Below, piece by piece: positions 6,517 through 8,501 of a stretch of 8,501 bases of DNA. The notes below the pieces were generated by a model. It was not told the DNA's origin and did not search any database. It was given only the letters and a program-made list of their open reading frames with translations. Where the stretch lies: positions 1-8,501 of the forward strand of contig JAAYKT010000304.1 in assembly GCA_012522255.1 (NCBI GenBank). Direction: 5' to 3'. The stretch is from Clostridiales bacterium (GTDB lineage: Bacteria > Bacillota > Clostridia > Lutisporales > Lutisporaceae). Both the position numbers and the translations under genes were made by a program. Numbering within the stretch: the first letter of the stretch is position 1; each line of letters starts with the position of its first letter.

Positions 6517-6546
6517 CTTATAATCATACCAAGGGTTTATTATAAG
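6517..6546 (+). promoter_or_regulatory. 8-bp dyad overlapping a TATAAT box before the repeat surface protein gene
   Basis: CTTATAAT (6517-6524) and ATTATAAG (6539-6546) are perfect inverted arms with a 14-nt spacer. The left arm contains a consensus -10 box TATAAT (6519-6524), but there is no convincing -35 at 16-18 bp, so promoter activity would need an activator or another contact. The site is about 115 bp upstream of the ATG at 6640. Chance symmetry is possible in such AT-rich DNA. Confidence 0.3.
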
Positions 6547-6639
6547 ATGATTACTTTAAATGAATCAAATGTGCAGGCTTGTAAAGGCGCAAAGCATTCA
6601 TCAATTGAGGCTATTTTCTAAGTTAAAGGAGAGAAATAT

Positions 6640-8501
6640 ATGATAAAGATTAAGAGGATTATTTCAATTGTTCTTATTATTGTTCTAATATCTGCCCAAT
6701 TTCCGATTGCTTCTGCGGCCGAGAGCATTGACATATCCGAGTTTTCTATTGGCGAAAGATTTGGCGCCGATGAAACAAATGATGATTCCTGTGATTCATT
6801 ATATGATGATGGTGCAGACGGCGAAGACACGTTTTGGACGGAAAAGGATTTGCGTTCTGAACCCGACGAAGCAGAAGGTGTTGAGCCGCAGGAAGAACCA
6901 TTGCATTATTCTACTGAGACAAGCCTTATTCCAAGCCCCGAGATATTATACGGGGTAATGGCAGAAGATAACAGTTATATTGAGATATATTTTAATATGG
7001 GTGTCTATGCGGCCGGATTGGAACCCTTAACCCTTTCAAATTTCAGGAGTAAATTCTATAGCAACGAAGGAAATTTCTTCAATGTAATACCTACGGCTTT
7101 AACAAAGATTGATGGGACGGAAGTTTTGGGCGGCGAGGATGCCCTTCGCCTTTTTTTTGAAATGGGCGGGGAACCGACGGGTAAAGAGACCATAGAGATA
7201 AAGCCCTCCGGAGGGCTTTCAATATTTAATCTGAACGGAGATGCAATGGAGTCGGGTCAAAGCACCGGGCAGATAAAGCTTGGGGCTACTGTTCAAAGCA
7301 TTATTTCCATGGAAATGGCCGTGGATAATTCCTATGTGGATGTAACTTTCAATATGGGGGTATACGGGGACAGCAACCGCTTGGAACCTGTGACAAAAGA
7401 TGATTTCGTCCTTGCTTTTATGCAAAATGGCGGCAGTGCAACCAGCGTTGTTATTAAGGATATTACACGGGTTGACGGTACCACCCTCCAAGGCGGGGAA
7501 ACGGAGCTGAGATTCAATTTAAATATTATGGGATCGCCGAATGGGGATGAGGCTGTTGAGATATGGGCGGCGATACAATCCGTTTATTCGCCTTCCGGAA
7601 TTGCAATGTCTCATTATCGCTCTTCCGGGCAGATAAAACTAAGCCCACCCAAACCGGAATTAATTTCTATAGAGTTGGCCTCGGATAACAGCTATTTGGA
7701 TATCACGTTTAATACGGGTGTATATGGCGATTGGTACCTTAACGAAGATAAACCTTGCGGCATCGACCCGGTGAAGATATGGAACTTCAGGGTATTCTTT
7801 ACGGGTGGGGGAGCGGATAGTGAATTTGGCTGGATGTCCTCAGTAAAGAAGGATGACTATAGTGTTGAATCTAAGGCTGGAGAACTAAAAGGCGGAGAAA
7901 GAACCATCAGGATATTTTTAGATATAAAAGGCGTACCCACAGGTGAAGAATACATCATATTCAAAGCTGACGGGATATTTAACAAAAAAGGAGTGTTATA
8001 TGATCCTGTAGTTGAAGACACATACATAAAAATGAACGCCCTAACCTTGGGCTTCGAGTTGCCCTGGCTGGAGTGGAACAACCGCTATATAGACCTTAAT
8101 TTTACTTCCGGTGTATACGGTTCCATTGACTGCACAACACCTGTTGCTATAGAAGATTTCACGCTGATATATGATAAGAATGACGGTCTTACAGAAAACG
8201 TTATTATAGAAGCCGTTACACAGCCGGATAGTGTTGATATAGCAAAGGCAACCCCACTTATCGGCGGTGAGAAGACGGTACGTGCATTTCTTAAACTGTC
8301 CAATCCTTCTGCAGGTCAAGGGGAGACTATAGAAATAAAGCCTGCTGATGGCAGTTCAATATGGAACGGTGCGGGGATTCCCATGGATGAGAACAGGACT
8401 ACGAAGAAAATAAATCTTTTTGCCTCAAGACCGGGTATTATATCCTATAAATTAGCACGAGACAATAGTTATATTGATTTGCATTTTAATTTTGGCGTCT
8501 A
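6640..8501 (+). CDS. Large exported repeat protein, probable cell-surface protein (3' end beyond window)
   Basis: The frame is open from the ATG at 6640 to the window end: 620 codons with no stop. AAAGGAGAG (6625-6633) gives a strong ribosome-binding site. Residues 1-26 are a Sec signal peptide: basic start, hydrophobic core IISIVLIIVLISA, and an ASA cut site at 24-26. An acidic, low-complexity region follows (about 28-95, rich in Asp and Glu). From residue 102 on, the protein is tandem repeats of about 119-132 residues with the core DNSYIDITFNxGVYG, then a DF, GGE and P-x-G-x-E pattern, and near the end a TGQIKL-like strand. The repeats are predicted to be beta-sandwich modules. I recall related repeats in large Bacillota and Bacteroidota surface proteins. 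No catalytic motif is visible. The missing C-terminus may carry an anchor, such as SLH modules, but that is not seen here. Confidence 0.85.
   Translation, partial: MIKIKRIISIVLIIVLISAQFPIASAAESIDISEFSIGERFGADETNDDSCDSLYDDGADGEDTFWTEKDLRSEPDEAEGVEPQEEPLHYSTETSLIPSPEILYGVMAEDNSYIEIYFNMGVYAAGLEPLTLSNFRSKFYSNEGNFFNVIPTALTKIDGTEVLGGEDALRLFFEMGGEPTGKETIEIKPSGGLSIFNLNGDAMESGQSTGQIKLGATVQSIISMEMAVDNSYVDVTFNMGVYGDSNRLEPVTKDDFVLAFMQNGGSATSVVIKDITRVDGTTLQGGETELRFNLNIMGSPNGDEAVEIWAAIQSVYSPSGIAMSHYRSSGQIKLSPPKPELISIELASDNSYLDITFNTGVYGDWYLNEDKPCGIDPVKIWNFRVFFTGGGADSEFGWMSSVKKDDYSVESKAGELKGGERTIRIFLDIKGVPTGEEYIIFKADGIFNKKGVLYDPVVEDTYIKMNALTLGFELPWLEWNNRYIDLNFTSGVYGSIDCTTPVAIEDFTLIYDKNDGLTENVIIEAVTQPDSVDIAKATPLIGGEKTVRAFLKLSNPSAGQGETIEIKPADGSSIWNGAGIPMDENRTTKKINLFASRPGIISYKLARDNSYIDLHFNFGV
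6943..7299 (+). repeat. Surface-protein repeat unit 1
   Basis: This 119-codon unit opens with ILYGVMAEDNSYIEIYFNMG. It has the internal marks LGGEDALRLFF, GEPTGKETIEIKPSGG and the closing STGQIKL. It shares protein-level, but not close nucleotide-level, similarity with the next units, so the duplications are old. Confidence 0.75.
7300..7659 (+). repeat. Surface-protein repeat unit 2
   Basis: This 120-codon unit opens with IISMEMAVDNSYVDVTFNMG. It carries TKDDFVLAFMQNGGSAT, LQGGETELRFNL and SPNGDEAVEI, and closes with SSGQIKL. It best matches the repeat consensus I recall from other surface proteins. Confidence 0.75.
7660..8040 (+). repeat. Surface-protein repeat unit 3
   Basis: This 127-codon unit opens with LISIELASDNSYLDITFNTG, then VYGDW, LKGGERTIRIFLD and GVPTGEEYIIFKADG. 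It is longer than units 1 and 2, with an added segment around YLNEDKPCGIDPVKIWNF and a WMSSVKKDDYSV stretch. Confidence 0.72.
8041..8436 (+). repeat. Surface-protein repeat unit 4
   Basis: This 132-codon unit is the most diverged in the opening motif: LPWLEWNNRYIDLNFTSGVYG replaces the usual DNSY core. It keeps IEDFTLIYD, IGGEKTVRAFLKL and GETIEIKPADGSSIWN. Confidence 0.7.
8437..8501 (+). repeat. Surface-protein repeat unit 5 (cut by window end)
   Basis: Only the opening is present: IISYKLARDNSYIDLHFNFG followed by V. It shows that the repeat array continues past the window. Confidence 0.75.

Noticed and set aside
6571..6640. Resemblance to a c-di-GMP (GEMM) riboswitch, through GGCGCAAAGC and a GTAA tetraloop-like stretch before the repeat protein gene
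   Set aside because: The conserved 3' half (the AGC..GGxTxxCC-like part) and proper paired stems are missing, so the match is a short coincidence.
6707..6958. A + strand open frame of 83 codons inside the start of the repeat protein gene
   Set aside because: It is an out-of-frame shadow of the signal-peptide gene, which has the strong ribosome-binding site and a sensible protein.
7219..8319. Several open frames of 60-92 codons on the minus strand
   Set aside because: They lie opposite the long repeat-protein frame, lack ribosome-binding sites and encode no recognisable motif.

Overview
The window looks like a piece of a low-GC Bacillota chromosome, most likely class Clostridia. The DNA is AT-rich, Shine-Dalgarno sequences are strong (AGGAGG, GGGAGGTG, AAAGGAGAG), the promoters are of the sigma-A type, and two genes encode exported proteins, one of them carrying S-layer homology (SLH) modules. 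All recognisable genes are on the + strand. Family assignments come from motifs read by eye; no database search was run.

Layout. Positions 1-132 hold a possible gene tail and a 10-bp inverted repeat. Positions 133-2616 encode a secreted class-C-type serine hydrolase (penicillin-binding-protein / beta-lactamase fold) with a C-terminal SLH anchor. A good promoter (2658-2686) drives a small NimA-like FMN-binding split-barrel protein (2719-3189). The 445-bp stretch 3190-3634 has no intact gene. It holds a decayed 3' fragment of mntP, the manganese efflux pump gene, and a weak candidate promoter. A SAM-dependent methyltransferase (3635-4312) and a macro-domain protein with a C-terminal helix-turn-helix-like domain (4345-5361) follow with a 32-bp gap and probably form an operon. 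A regulator with an excisionase-like HTH, a PAS domain and an AraC HTH (5481-6440) has its own promoter and a likely terminator. From 6640 to the window end runs a large exported protein built of tandem repeats of about 120-130 residues. It is still open at base 8501.

How the genes fit together. The two exported proteins at the flanks suggest a cell-surface theme. The genes between them look like accessory cytoplasmic functions: a possible stress or flavin protein, a methyltransferase, an ADP-ribose-type binding protein and a one-component regulator. The methyltransferase/macro pair is the best candidate for a functional unit. The AraC/PAS regulator may control the downstream surface-protein gene, but nothing in the sequence proves it. 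No CRISPR array, intact insertion sequence, tRNA, rRNA or prophage module was recognised. I do not see a clear new defence system. The most interesting items are the macro-HTH protein paired with a methyltransferase, the three-domain regulator and the repeat surface protein.
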